Part shown: positions 1 through 9,026 of the stretch, piece after piece | Numbering within the stretch: position 1 is the first letter of the stretch | How the letters are laid out: the number at the start of each line of letters is the position of its first letter | Source of the DNA: a virus | Length of the DNA: 51,791 nucleotides | Direction: 5' to 3' (one strand) | IMG/VR virus record: IMGVR_UViG_3300017987_000122 | Location: 1 to 51,791 of that record | Translations under genes and position numbers: made by a program | The notes under the pieces: generated by a model | Databases searched by the model: none | The model's input: only the letters and a program-made list of their open reading frames with translations | What the model was told of the DNA's origin: nothing

Positions 1-1827
1 AGTACCTACTGAATTATCGGTTATACTAAAGTTGCCGTAAACATAAAGTGTCCCGCCGGTACAGTTAGAGGACAATGTTATCTGACCCCGACCATGTATG
101 TATGCTACGTCCGTAGGCACGGCTCCAAGTTGCCTTATTTCCATACTGCCGCTATAGTCGTGCATAAAGAGCGTAGTACTTGCTACTGATGCACCGAAAT
201 TAATTATTGGTTCGGTGGTCCCAGTGTCGGCATTATAGCAAGAATCAAAATGATAGTCAGAGGCTTCGGCAAGTATGATTTGACCCCTTAACCCACATCT
301 TTTTACAGTGCTCCCAGTTAAGTTGGTATTGGTACCGCCGCCTATTGTGCCGTTTATCATTTTCGGATCGTTAGTATTAGCGGTCATATCTCCCATAACC
401 CGACAACCCACTATAGAAACATCTTCCATAGATTGAGAATTAGGATCTAGGTCCCAGTTCTCACCGATAAAATCGTAGTAGTCAGAATTGGCGGTAAGCT
501 GAATAGATGAGCCATTAGCTATATGGAATTTTTTAATACCAAGGGATCCCGCAAGAGTTAATGCCGCCGCCCATGTGCTTACAGGGTTATCTATTGTCCC
601 GTCTACATAATCCGTAGTGTTAGTGTTAGAGGCATTAGTGTCCACATATATACGCCCATCAGCGTAAACCGTGGCTTTTGTAATATCGGTAAGAGAATGA
701 GTGTCTTTAGTAAACCCTGTTCCCTTAATATCATCAAGGTCAGTAATGATAGCGTCTTGTTTAGCTTCTGTAGCATCTCCACCAGTAGGAGCCAGTTCTA
801 AAGCATTAGCAGTAAATTGAGATACCCCAGCATCATTACCTATAATTTCATTAAGTAGTGCAGTAGCAACCCCAGGTTTTGCGGCTGGATCATAATCCAC
901 CGCAAACAAGTGATCAAGATGTATATCAGCTAGAGCGGCATCTACCTCAGCATTAACTTGAGCTTCACTCAAATCATTAAGGGCGGCAAAACTTGCATCC
1001 ATTTCTGTTTTAGTAGGCCCATCATAATCAGATAGTGCCGTATCTACTTCAGCATTAACTTGAGCCGCACTCAAGTCATTAAATCCTGTTAACTCAGTAC
1101 CCTTTGCAAGAGCACCAGACACATCATCAAGATCAATAGTAGCGTCAAAGTCTTTTCCACTTCCTAAACCTGTAGCTTTAATACCAGCACCATTACCACT
1201 ATTCATGTAGGCATGTATACCTCCTGAACCATTTTCACCAATACACTCTAAACCAGAGCCAGATGTAGTACCTCCCTGAGCGATAATACCAGCCTGATTT
1301 CCTTTACCTACAGCCTGTATACCAGAAGAGTTAGTAGCTCCACCTTCTGCATGTATACCATCCCCATTAGAAGCTCCACCTACTGCATTAAGCCCATGCC
1401 CAGTACCATTACCAGTAAGTTTAATAGCATCCTTATTTGAATCCTGAGTAGTAATATCCAGGGAATTTAATTTCAAATCTCCTAACAGAAATTCTCTATG
1501 AGCTATTTCATTATTACCATCATCATAAACAGAGATAGCTACCCTATCAGCTCCAGTAGCAAAAGCGGCATCAGGTACATCAGCTCTAAAAAGAAAATAT
1601 GATCCTTCTGAAGTATCAGAAGAAAGATAAATACCATAGTTATCTGTATGAGCAGTAGTTATAGAAGCCAGAGCTGTCATAGCTACAGCAGTACTATCAG
1701 TAAAGCTTGTACCATCCCCATCACTCCATCTTACATAACCCAGCTTAAACCCTGTAACAGCAAGATTTTGTGTTAATGCAAACATTACAGACTGGTTAGT
1801 AGAACCTTTTCTGATTACATCGATCAT
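1..1827 (-). CDS. Tail fibre or appendage protein, C-terminus cut by window edge
   Basis: The frame is open from an ATG at 1827 to the window edge (609 codons, no stop), so the C-terminus is missing. The ATG overlaps the TGA of the upstream gene (ATGA) and follows a GGGAGG ribosome site. The N-terminal ~110 residues look like a virion-attachment beta domain. Residues ~150-220 are a Gly-rich stretch with repeated GIxAxG units. A near-duplicate DLSAAQVNAEVDTAL-type motif occurs at about residues 250 and 283, a motif I associate with environmental phage fibres. From ~390 on the low-complexity, beta-rich sequence suggests a parallel beta-helix. Base composition changes along the gene: the 3' ~1 kb is CpG-rich, the 5' part CpG-poor, suggesting domain exchange. 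A receptor-binding role is inferred from position and architecture. Confidence 0.75.
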   Translation of the reverse strand, partial: MIDVIRKGSTNQSVMFALTQNLAVTGFKLGYVRWSDGDGTSFTDSTAVAMTALASITTAHTDNYGIYLSSDTSEGSYFLFRADVPDAAFATGADRVAISVYDDGNNEIAHREFLLGDLKLNSLDITTQDSNKDAIKLTGNGTGHGLNAVGGASNGDGIHAEGGATNSSGIQAVGKGNQAGIIAQGGTTSGSGLECIGENGSGGIHAYMNSGNGAGIKATGLGSGKDFDATIDLDDVSGALAKGTELTGFNDLSAAQVNAEVDTALSDYDGPTKTEMDASFAALNDLSEAQVNAEVDAALADIHLDHLFAVDYDPAAKPGVATALLNEIIGNDAGVSQFTANALELAPTGGDATEAKQDAIITDLDDIKGTGFTKDTHSLTDITKATVYADGRIYVDTNASNTNTTDYVDGTIDNPVSTWAAALTLAGSLGIKKFHIANGSSIQLTANSDYYDFIGENWDLDPNSQSMEDVSIVGCRVMGDMTANTNDPKMINGTIGGGTNTNLTGSTVKRCGLRGQIILAEASDYHFDSCYNADTGTTEPIINFGASVASTTLFMHDYSGSMEIRQLGAVPTDVAYIHGRGQITLSSNCTGGTLYVYGNFSITDNSVGT

Positions 1828-3998
1828 GTTTGGAAACCTCCCAGAAATCCTCTATTAAAATTCCCTCTTAAATTTGTCAAAAGCCCATCTTCACTAGGGC
1901 TAAAATTAATAACAGCTATGGAAAATTTAGCTTCAATGCTAGAGCTAGATCCTCTAATCATAGATATGTTACTATTAGATGTTAGATCTACAGTAAAAGC
2001 AAACTCATCCCCATCTTCAGCCGTATCTTCTGAAGAAACTAAAGAAGGCTCCAGGCTTTGATGTACAGCAATAGAAACATCACTATCTACAGTAGGGGAT
2101 AAAGTTTGGCTTTCTGTATCCCCACTTTCCAAAGTATTCAGGTACTGGTAAACTACAGCATCATCAGTAAATTCAATAACAAAAACTCTATAATAAATAC
2201 CATGAGCTACAGCACTATATTTTCTGAAGGTGACAGTGTCAACATCGGTCAACTCCATGTTGACGATCTGGTCCCCGTCATTGGTATTGGAGCCACTGTC
2301 CCGGAGCGTCCCAACTAAGAATGTTTTTGATACAATAAAAGATCCAGCCGTATCGTCGGTAAACGATGTTGCCGCATCCGAATTGGTACCATTAAGCCAC
2401 TGAACTTCACTACCATCGTATTGCACGACCTGTATGCTGTACGTGCCAGCAATCCCGCCAGACGTAGCTCTTTTGATCAGACAATTATTTGAATGCTCAA
2501 ACTCTACACTTATTCTCCCATCCGAATCCAGAGCAGTCTGGTTAATCGCATAGTTCATCATTATAAATGATCTATACCTGTTAAACGGATTGGTGAATGT
2601 TTCCTCTTCATCAGTTACAGCCGCACCCATTGCCTGATTATTAAACCTCTCCACAGTAACACCAGCACTAAATTCAACTAACTGATATTCTATAGTAACT
2701 GTACCTGAAGATCCATACCTAGTAGCTTGAATGTTAGTAGTAGAAGACATGTATACATCACAGTGTACATCATCAGCCCCAGGTACATCTCCCCCACTAT
2801 TTCTAACACTCGTAAACAGAATAGATTTTGATAAATCTACAGCAGTAACAGATTGGCCCTGAGATGTACCAGACATGGTAAAACTCCCTCTCTGTATGTT
2901 ATCAATAACTACTGTAGCAGAAGTATCTGTTATAGCTGTTCTAGTTCCTTTACTGGCAAAGTTAGCTGGATCTCCCTGGTTTCTCTCCAGGGCTAATCTT
3001 AAAGCTTCTTGAGCAGAATCCAAAATAATTACATCATCCATGAAACCTTCATAATCATCAGCATCATGATCTGAGTCATTACCTAAACATATCACATTAG
3101 CATTATCATTATCCACAGCAGTTATACTTATATTAGATTTCCATTCACCATCTACATAGACTTCTACTGTACCATTTAAAAAATGAAATCCATATATATG
3201 CCAGCTATCATCACCTATGGAAGAAGTAACTGTAAGAGTAGCAACAGACGCAGTATGACCACGAACTTTCATCTGTGTGTCACTACCACTCACTCTGGAT
3301 ATTTCAAAACCTGTTTCATCTTCTCTGCCATCTTTTTTAGATATAATTATTTCATCTGCTGAAGGATTAGTTACATCAGTTTTCAGGGCAAACTGGACAT
3401 AGAAAACAGGACCTAAGTCTACATTAACTAAATCAATGTAACTGCTTCCATCCCCTGTAAACTCTTGCCCGTCAAAAAATTGACCAGATGTAGCTGAATG
3501 TATAGGATCGCCAGAGCTTTGTTTAGTACCATCATTACTGTTTGAAGTCCTGTCTGTAAGAGTCGTACCTGACGATTCCATGCAGTAATAACCTTTGTAG
3601 TCTGAAGGATATACATTATCTCTGCCGTAGGTATGATCACTAGCTAAAGCTGTTTCTCTGGGCATACCCCATGCAACATGTATAACTGTGTCACCAGAAG
3701 CCGTAACTTCTGGAACTTTAACATGAATCTCCACCTTAGAGTTTGCTGGTGTATTGTCTAGATCAAAGTTTACAATATCAAAAGCAAGTGGAGTAAGTAA
3801 ATTTGTATTGCTGTCAAAAAATCTTACATCAGCACCACTAGCAAGAGGGGCATATGTTCCATCAGCATCGAGAAACTCATCTGGCAAATGATCTTCAGTA
3901 ACTTTGAAAACAAAATCAGTAATATCAAATTTAATCTTAGCATCATCAATAGTTATTGACGCATAAGACTCATAATCTCTTGCGATGGAATCAGCCAT
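1824..3998 (-). CDS. Tail adhesin with DUF2341-like and LamG-like domains
   Basis: This 724-residue protein sits directly after the tape-measure block. Residues ~50-115 (VRFFDSNTNLL ... VIHVAWG) match the DUF2341 pattern. Residues ~130-340 have the order expected of a LamG/concanavalin A-like lectin fold: a short linker, SSGTTLTDRTSNSNDG, then strand-rich sequence ending in EGFMDDVIIL. The C-terminal half contains beta domains with GxFTVSGTSQGQ-like and SxTFLVG-like motifs, possibly internal duplications. It probably binds host surface glycan. Its stop overlaps the start of the next gene by ATGA. The DNA at about 2225-2560 is visibly richer in CpG than the rest of the gene, which suggests an exchanged segment. 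The family is inferred from motifs; exact domain limits are uncertain. Confidence 0.75.
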   Translation of the reverse strand: MADSIARDYESYASITIDDAKIKFDITDFVFKVTEDHLPDEFLDADGTYAPLASGADVRFFDSNTNLLTPLAFDIVNFDLDNTPANSKVEIHVKVPEVTASGDTVIHVAWGMPRETALASDHTYGRDNVYPSDYKGYYCMESSGTTLTDRTSNSNDGTKQSSGDPIHSATSGQFFDGQEFTGDGSSYIDLVNVDLGPVFYVQFALKTDVTNPSADEIIISKKDGREDETGFEISRVSGSDTQMKVRGHTASVATLTVTSSIGDDSWHIYGFHFLNGTVEVYVDGEWKSNISITAVDNDNANVICLGNDSDHDADDYEGFMDDVIILDSAQEALRLALERNQGDPANFASKGTRTAITDTSATVVIDNIQRGSFTMSGTSQGQSVTAVDLSKSILFTSVRNSGGDVPGADDVHCDVYMSSTTNIQATRYGSSGTVTIEYQLVEFSAGVTVERFNNQAMGAAVTDEEETFTNPFNRYRSFIMMNYAINQTALDSDGRISVEFEHSNNCLIKRATSGGIAGTYSIQVVQYDGSEVQWLNGTNSDAATSFTDDTAGSFIVSKTFLVGTLRDSGSNTNDGDQIVNMELTDVDTVTFRKYSAVAHGIYYRVFVIEFTDDAVVYQYLNTLESGDTESQTLSPTVDSDVSIAVHQSLEPSLVSSEDTAEDGDEFAFTVDLTSNSNISMIRGSSSSIEAKFSIAVINFSPSEDGLLTNLRGNFNRGFLGGFQT

Positions 3999-4001
3999 AT
4001 T

Positions 4002-4262
4002 TTATAAGCTCAGTTTGTCTACAGCGGTTTTAATGGCTATGATTTCCGCAAGGTTCCCGGCCACTTCGTTTTTCTGTTCTGTTGTGAAAGAAGCTTCAGA
4101 ACCTATCATGCTACTTAAGGCTGTAAGCTCATCATGTATAGTAGTAATACGAGTTTTAAACTCTGTTAATCTTTGAGTAGCCTGTTTAGTCAAACTAATA
4201 ATTTGATCTGGAGCAGTCGTTTTATTTTTCAGCTGTTCCATCTCTGTAGTTATAATAGCCAT
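4002..4262 (-). CDS. Small helical tail-region protein
   Basis: This is an 86-residue protein starting MAIITTEMEQL. I place the start at 4262 rather than 4277 because a perfect GGAGGAAATTAAA ribosome site lies directly before it; the earlier ATG has none. The sequence is strongly helical and heptad-like (QATQRLTEFKTRITTIHDELTALSSMI), with no Cys and no membrane segment. It lies between a small membrane protein and the LamG tail protein, so it may be a tail assembly or structural helper. No specific family is recognised. The last ~60 bases of coding DNA are CpG-rich compared with the rest of the gene. Confidence 0.75.
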   Translation of the reverse strand: MAIITTEMEQLKNKTTAPDQIISLTKQATQRLTEFKTRITTIHDELTALSSMIGSEASFTTEQKNEVAGNLAEIIAIKTAVDKLSL

Positions 4263-4263
4263 T

Positions 4264-4587
4264 TTAATTTCCTCCATTCTTTTTTAATTGGTTATAATCT
4301 CCACCACTTTTTCCTACTAGATAAGCCATGCCTACTTCTAGCCCATGTATAGAATTATCATGTTTACCATTAATTTTTTCTAAGCGATCAATCTCTTTTC
4401 CTACTCTATGCATAGCTGGTATACAATCTTCTTTATCTACCTTTTCAGCTATAATTTTTTTAAGTGAAGTTTTAGCATTATGTTTTTTATTATGGGCTAT
4501 ATTGTACCATGCTATAAGAAACATTCCCAAAAAATTTATAAGACCAGCCACAAATAGCATATGTAGATCATTAGTAGTCTGTTCCAT
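4264..4587 (-). CDS. Small membrane protein with N-terminal anchor (holin- or XhlA-like candidate)
   Basis: This 107-residue protein has one hydrophobic segment at about residues 8-28 (LHMLFVAGLINFLGMFLIAW), then a charged helical region with a possible coiled coil (KEIDRLEKINGKHDNSI). The ATG at 4587 overlaps the tape-measure stop as TAATG, indicating translational coupling. One anchor followed by a coiled coil is seen in XhlA-type lysis proteins and in tail membrane-contact proteins. Position after the tape measure allows either reading. The M15 lysin lies elsewhere (32.6 kb), which weakens the lysis interpretation. Confidence 0.7.
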   Translation of the reverse strand: MEQTTNDLHMLFVAGLINFLGMFLIAWYNIAHNKKHNAKTSLKKIIAEKVDKEDCIPAMHRVGKEIDRLEKINGKHDNSIHGLEVGMAYLVGKSGGDYNQLKKNGGN

Positions 4588-7313
4588 TATTCTATATATC
4601 CTTTACCTATTATCTCTTCCTGAAGGAAAGAAGCAAAATCTTCTTTATCATTTTTTAAAACATCTATAAGATCTCCTGAAGATTCAGCGTTAATATTAAT
4701 ACTGGGAGAATAGGTTATTTCATTAGTAACATTTTTATTTATTGTTTGCCCAGAGTTTAAAGCGTTAACTCCACCTACTCCTAAATTAGCTGTAGCTCTG
4801 GCATTAAGTACAGATTCCTGTCCTGATTCATTTACTCTAATCATGGCATTTTTTCCTATAGGAAAGCCGCCAGATTGAAAGCCCTGCTGTTGAATCTTAG
4901 CTACCTGAGCCGCTGTAGCCGCTGTAACTAATCCAGCCTGTATAAAATTAAATGGAGGGGGAGCAGATCCTAAAGCTCTGGTAACAGCTAAAGCTCCCTG
5001 CACTATAGCTTCTCCTTTAGCTACAGCCTTCTGTTTTCCAGCTGATAATTTTATAGCTCCTAAAACCTGAGAGAGAGTATTGATAGCTATATCAGCTGTT
5101 TCTTTTCTAGCTTCTCTTCTCTGCTCTTGAAGTTTTAAAAATCTTTTCTCTTCTTTCTCCTGAAGCTTCCTTCTTTCATTTACTGCTTTCTGAGCTTTCT
5201 TAGCTCTCTCCTTCCTATACTTCTCTTCTATAGCTTCTTTCTTAGCTTCAAAGGATTCAATTAATACTCCCTCATCTGCATTGGCCGCTTGAAGTATAGC
5301 TTGCTTTTCCAGTACCCATAGCTGAAGCTGAGCCAGCTCCCTATCCTGGCCTTCTAAAGTCATTACATATAAATCATCTTGTAATTTTTGTGCGGCTTCT
5401 TTTGCGGCTTTAGCTTTTGCCGCCGCTTCATCATTTACAGCTTTAGCTTGTGCGGCTTTAGCGGCTTTCTGCCTAGCTAACTCCTGTTCCTTTGCTACCT
5501 GTTCAGCATTTTTCTTAGCCTGTTCAGCCTTTTCTTTTTCTTTAGCAGATAACTTATCAGTAATAGTAGCTATGGTTCTAAGCCTTCTTATAGTACTACC
5601 CTGGTTAATATCAAAAGCTTCAGTATGATTGGTAATTTCTGCAAACTCATCAGATAATTTTTTGGCTTTAATGCCAGCTTCACTTAAAGCAGTAACCCCC
5701 ATGCCCATATTTATTCTAAGGGATTCCCCACTCATTCTGATCTTACCATACTCTTCAGCTATTTGGGCGGCTCTTCTAACTCTCTTAGGATCATCCATCC
5801 AGGATATATCCATTCTTTTTTCAGCCAGCTCTTCCATGTTACCTATGATCTTATCTACAGCCAGCCCTAAAGCTGTTAGAGACATAATGATCGGGTTTAT
5901 GTTAAGAGCTTTTAGCTTTGTACCAAAAGCGGCTACTCCTAAGCCAGCTGTTTTAAAAGCTGTACCTATAGCTACTATCTTACTTACTGCCATAGCCAGT
6001 AAAAGATTTTTACCTAAAGAAACTAATGTATCAAGATGTTTAATAACCTGAGTAGCAATAACACCAGCTACCTGAGCAAAAGCCTTAGCTGAATCATTAA
6101 CAGATCTTCCCAGCTCTAAAAATGTTTCTCTATTTTCTAATACAACCTGTTTAAGTCTGTTAACAATTTTTATAGTAAATTCTATTCTATCCTGTTTAGT
6201 AGCTCCAAAAGCTTCCCCTATAGCAATAGCTAAACCTTCCTGAGCTGATTTTAGTTTTATAGTAGCTCCAGCTACATTATCCAACATGGTATCAGCCATT
6301 CTCTGAGCTGTACCTTCAGCTCCCTGTAAAAGAGTATCAAACTCTTTAACATTCTCAGAGCCTTTAATAAGTATGCTGGCTGATGTAGTAGCCAGTAATC
6401 CAAAGGTATCTTTAATTTGCCCTGGTGAAAGATTATGAGCCTGTAGATCTGTTAATCTTTCTGCTAATGTTCTAGTATCATCAGCAGTAAGCCCGATCAT
6501 TTTTCCAGCTTGAGAGCTTGCATCTCCCAGCTGTAACATGATCCTTCTCATAGCAGTACCAGCCATACTACCATGTATACCCTGCTGAGCTAGAGTAGCT
6601 ATAGCCGCTGTAGCTTCTTCCAGGCTAAAGCCCATCTGAGCCGCTACTGGACCAGCAAACTTCATAGACTCTGAAAACTTAGCCATATCCAGAGCAGAAG
6701 ATGTAAAGCTTTTAGCCATTACATCAGTTACCCTTTGAGCTTGCCCAGCATCCAGGCTAAACTGTTTTAAAGTCTGGGCTGTACTTATAGCCGCTGTAGA
6801 TAAATCTACATCAGCCGCCGCCGCTATACTCAATACATCAGCAGAAGATTTAAGGATCTCATTAGTTTTTAAACCCAGCTTACCCAGCTCTACAAAAGCA
6901 TCCCCAGCTTGAGAAGCTGTAAAAGCTGTAGCACTACCTAATTGTTTAGCTTTATTTGAAAGAGCATCAAAATCATCTTGAGTAGGTTCTATAATAGCCT
7001 TAGCTCTACTCATAGTTTTTTCAAAGCCTTCAGTAGCTTCTCTGATAAGAGTTAAGCCTGATCTTAATTTCATTACCCCAGCAGTAAGACCAGCTACAGC
7101 TATAGCGGCTGGGCCAAATCTTTTAGCAAAGTTAGCTATATCAGAGCTTACACCTTTTACTACCTTCCCCATTCCTGAAGTAGCTTTAGTGTTTTCATTA
7201 ACTTTATTTTTAAGCCTGTCTGTAGACTTAGAAACATTAGCTTCCATCTCAGCAAACTTACTAGAGATGAGATCTCTTAATCTGGCTTCTACCTGGATTA
7301 ATTCACTTGGCAT
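4587..7313 (-). CDS. Tail tape measure protein, TP901 type
   Basis: This 908-residue protein sets tail length and is ejected with the DNA. The core at about residues 75-350 carries the TP901-type pattern (FEKTMSRAKAI, SATAFTASQAGDAFVELGK, ADVDLSTAAISTAQTLKQF, FAGPVAAQMGFSLEEATAAIATL). A hydrophobic stretch lies near residues 440-490. A long Ala/Lys/Glu coiled coil spans roughly 570-760, rich in AKAAQAKA. The C-terminal ~100 residues contain QQGFQSGGFPIGKNAMIRVNES, typical of tape-measure ends. It starts at 7313 with a TAATG overlap to the frameshifted chaperone extension and ends in a TAATG overlap with the next gene. Its Ala-Ala pairs show the GCC-GCT codon choice clearly (5401-5470). Confidence 0.95.
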   Translation of the reverse strand: MPSELIQVEARLRDLISSKFAEMEANVSKSTDRLKNKVNENTKATSGMGKVVKGVSSDIANFAKRFGPAAIAVAGLTAGVMKLRSGLTLIREATEGFEKTMSRAKAIIEPTQDDFDALSNKAKQLGSATAFTASQAGDAFVELGKLGLKTNEILKSSADVLSIAAAADVDLSTAAISTAQTLKQFSLDAGQAQRVTDVMAKSFTSSALDMAKFSESMKFAGPVAAQMGFSLEEATAAIATLAQQGIHGSMAGTAMRRIMLQLGDASSQAGKMIGLTADDTRTLAERLTDLQAHNLSPGQIKDTFGLLATTSASILIKGSENVKEFDTLLQGAEGTAQRMADTMLDNVAGATIKLKSAQEGLAIAIGEAFGATKQDRIEFTIKIVNRLKQVVLENRETFLELGRSVNDSAKAFAQVAGVIATQVIKHLDTLVSLGKNLLLAMAVSKIVAIGTAFKTAGLGVAAFGTKLKALNINPIIMSLTALGLAVDKIIGNMEELAEKRMDISWMDDPKRVRRAAQIAEEYGKIRMSGESLRINMGMGVTALSEAGIKAKKLSDEFAEITNHTEAFDINQGSTIRRLRTIATITDKLSAKEKEKAEQAKKNAEQVAKEQELARQKAAKAAQAKAVNDEAAAKAKAAKEAAQKLQDDLYVMTLEGQDRELAQLQLWVLEKQAILQAANADEGVLIESFEAKKEAIEEKYRKERAKKAQKAVNERRKLQEKEEKRFLKLQEQRREARKETADIAINTLSQVLGAIKLSAGKQKAVAKGEAIVQGALAVTRALGSAPPPFNFIQAGLVTAATAAQVAKIQQQGFQSGGFPIGKNAMIRVNESGQESVLNARATANLGVGGVNALNSGQTINKNVTNEITYSPSININAESSGDLIDVLKNDKEDFASFLQEEIIGKGYIE

Positions 7314-7698
7314 TATCTCTTTATCCCTTTACTTCTGCTTCTGGCATTACCTATACTCAAATCTATTTTTTTCATTTCAGCTTCATAAATATTACATGCT
7401 TCTAAAAAAATTCTTTTCTGAGAAAAGTAATCTACTATACTAGCTCCCTGAAACCTGTTATAGAAATCATATATACTCCACCATTGAAAAATACTCTGAG
7501 GAATAAATTTATTAGGGCAATGCCAGTATATGTATGTAATGCCTTCATGTTCTTCTTTCTCTACTGGTGCTCCAGCTGGTTCTCCATTACATCCTCTAGC
7601 TTTTGCAAAAATTGGATCTGTCTTACATTTAGAGCATGGAGCAGAAGATATAATGCCAGAATGAAAGCCAGCTAAAATTCTAAACCCGCTTTTTCCTC
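7313..7698 (-). CDS. -1 frame extension of the tail assembly chaperone (GT-type frameshift product)
   Basis: A frame of about 125 codons runs from just after a TGA near 7702 to a TAA at 7315-7313, yet it contains no usable start codon before its last ~20 codons. It is in -1 relation to the upstream chaperone, which ends at 7672. The shift must occur between about 7700 and 7675; the best candidate is the GGAAAAAG run at 7696-7689 (zero frame GAG-GAA-AAA-GCG). The extension encodes CSKCK near its start, later Cys residues (RGCNGEP, WHCPNK) and an aromatic-rich FQWWSIYDFYN segment. Its TAA overlaps the tape-measure ATG as TAATG. Lambda G/GT-type frameshifting just upstream of the tape measure is established in siphophages. 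Confidence 0.8.
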
Positions 7699-8130
7699 TT
7701 CATTTAAACATGATTCAGTATTGATAGCTTCCAAAAGCTCCAGCTGTAGCTCCTGAGAAAGTCTATGTAAACATGCATCTGAAATCTGGCCTTCTTCATC
7801 CTTTTCAAAAGGGATCACTTTGCCAGACTTATCTTTATAATTTTTCCATTCCAGTAAATGGTTTTTCAGGATCATCAGCCTTAAGTTAGCTGTATTAGTT
7901 CTAGCGTTATTACCTTCCCCAGTAAGATCTATCAGAAGATTATCTTCAGCATCAGCCCAGTCTTTAGCATCTCTGTTAGAGAATTTAAAAAGCGGCCACT
8001 CTTCTTTAGGAGTATTCAGCCTGAAAAGATCTGGAGTCCATATAAAAACAGACTTAGGAGAATATCCCCTAAGCTTATTTAATTTTTCCTGTAATTCTGG
8101 AGTTAATTTTTTATTAACTATTGTATTCAT
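7672..8130 (-). CDS. Tail assembly chaperone (G-like, zero frame)
   Basis: This is a 152-residue soluble, charged protein immediately upstream of the tape measure, in the position of lambda G or the HK97 tail chaperone. An AAAGGAGCC ribosome site precedes the ATG at 8130. The sequence begins MNTIVNKKLTPELQEKLNK and has an acidic helical C-terminus (ESCLNEEEKAGLEF). A -1 shift near its 3' end would append the extension ending at 7313. Sequence similarity alone would not identify it; position and the frameshift architecture do. It should bind the tape measure during tail assembly and be absent from the virion. Confidence 0.75.
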   Translation of the reverse strand: MNTIVNKKLTPELQEKLNKLRGYSPKSVFIWTPDLFRLNTPKEEWPLFKFSNRDAKDWADAEDNLLIDLTGEGNNARTNTANLRLMILKNHLLEWKNYKDKSGKVIPFEKDEEGQISDACLHRLSQELQLELLEAINTESCLNEEEKAGLEF

Positions 8131-8158
8131 GTTTGGCTCCTTTTGTTATGTATGTATG

Positions 8159-9004
8159 CTAATCTGTTACTACATGCCCTTGAATTACTACATTAAATTT
8201 TTCCAGCCCATCCATATCATCCTGAAGCAGGATCTGAAACTCATCATCTGTAGTACCTATTAATCTTATAGTAACTCCATTTTTAGATTGGCCAGCAAAT
8301 GTACGTCTACCTCTTATAGCGTTAGATCCTCCACCAGCTTTATCAGAGTATGTTACATCATACATATGCTGAGCCAGATCCCCATTAGTAGCCGCTGAAA
8401 AAATATTTAGTACACTACCATTATTTACTCTAAAAACAATACCTTTAGCCAGAGCAGTTTGATCCCCGAATTTAGCATCATCCATAGCTCCAGATCCCTG
8501 TATGTATACGATCATCCTGGTAATATCCCAATCTACAGAATCTGGCGGCTCTACATGAGCCTGTACTATACCACCAGAGGCATCTATGTTTAAGCTATCT
8601 GATCCTATTCTTACAACTTGATTAACAGGAAAGATAGTATCTAAAGGAGTATCCAGAAAAGCAGTATCATTACTAATACTGGTAATCTTACCTTCATAAT
8701 ATCTTCTGGCAGTTTTCATGTATACTAAATGCCCTGTATTCATACTGGAAGTATCCGCTACTACTATAAATACAGAATCTATAACACTAGCCGCTGTAAT
8801 AGAAGTAGTGTCTATATCTCTATGTACATGATAATCTACTATAGCAGAATGTTGATCCTGTATGTTTACTGCCATAGCTCCATTAGATTCTATATCTAAA
8901 TAAGCTCCATTAGTATCTCTTATGGCAATAGCCCCATATCTGGGAGTAATGCCATAAGAAAAGGAGAGCAAAAACAGTAATATAGTTATGAAAAATGTTT
9001 TCAT
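8159..9004 (-). CDS. Tail-module protein with N-terminal signal peptide
   Basis: This 281-residue protein starts MKTFFITILLFLLSFSYG. I place the start at 9004 because AAGGAGAATAAA lies directly before it; the longer frame to 9118 lacks a ribosome site and overlaps the tail tube gene. The first ~18 residues are a classical Sec signal: basic start, hydrophobic core and small residues before the likely cleavage after SYG. There is no lipobox Cys. The rest is beta-rich, with DVTYSDKAGGGSNAIRGRR and FQILLQDDMDGLEKFNVVIQ near the C-terminus. It lies between the tail tube and chaperone genes, where minor tail proteins are usual. An export signal there is unexpected. I do not recognise a named family. 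Confidence 0.75.
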   Translation of the reverse strand: MKTFFITILLFLLSFSYGITPRYGAIAIRDTNGAYLDIESNGAMAVNIQDQHSAIVDYHVHRDIDTTSITAASVIDSVFIVVADTSSMNTGHLVYMKTARRYYEGKITSISNDTAFLDTPLDTIFPVNQVVRIGSDSLNIDASGGIVQAHVEPPDSVDWDITRMIVYIQGSGAMDDAKFGDQTALAKGIVFRVNNGSVLNIFSAATNGDLAQHMYDVTYSDKAGGGSNAIRGRRTFAGQSKNGVTIRLIGTTDDEFQILLQDDMDGLEKFNVVIQGHVVTD

Positions 9005-9026
9005 TTTATTCTCCTTATGTATATGA

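Noticed and set aside
4264-4587. Confident holin call
   Set aside because: One anchor plus coiled coil is not specific, and the lysin is encoded 28 kb away.
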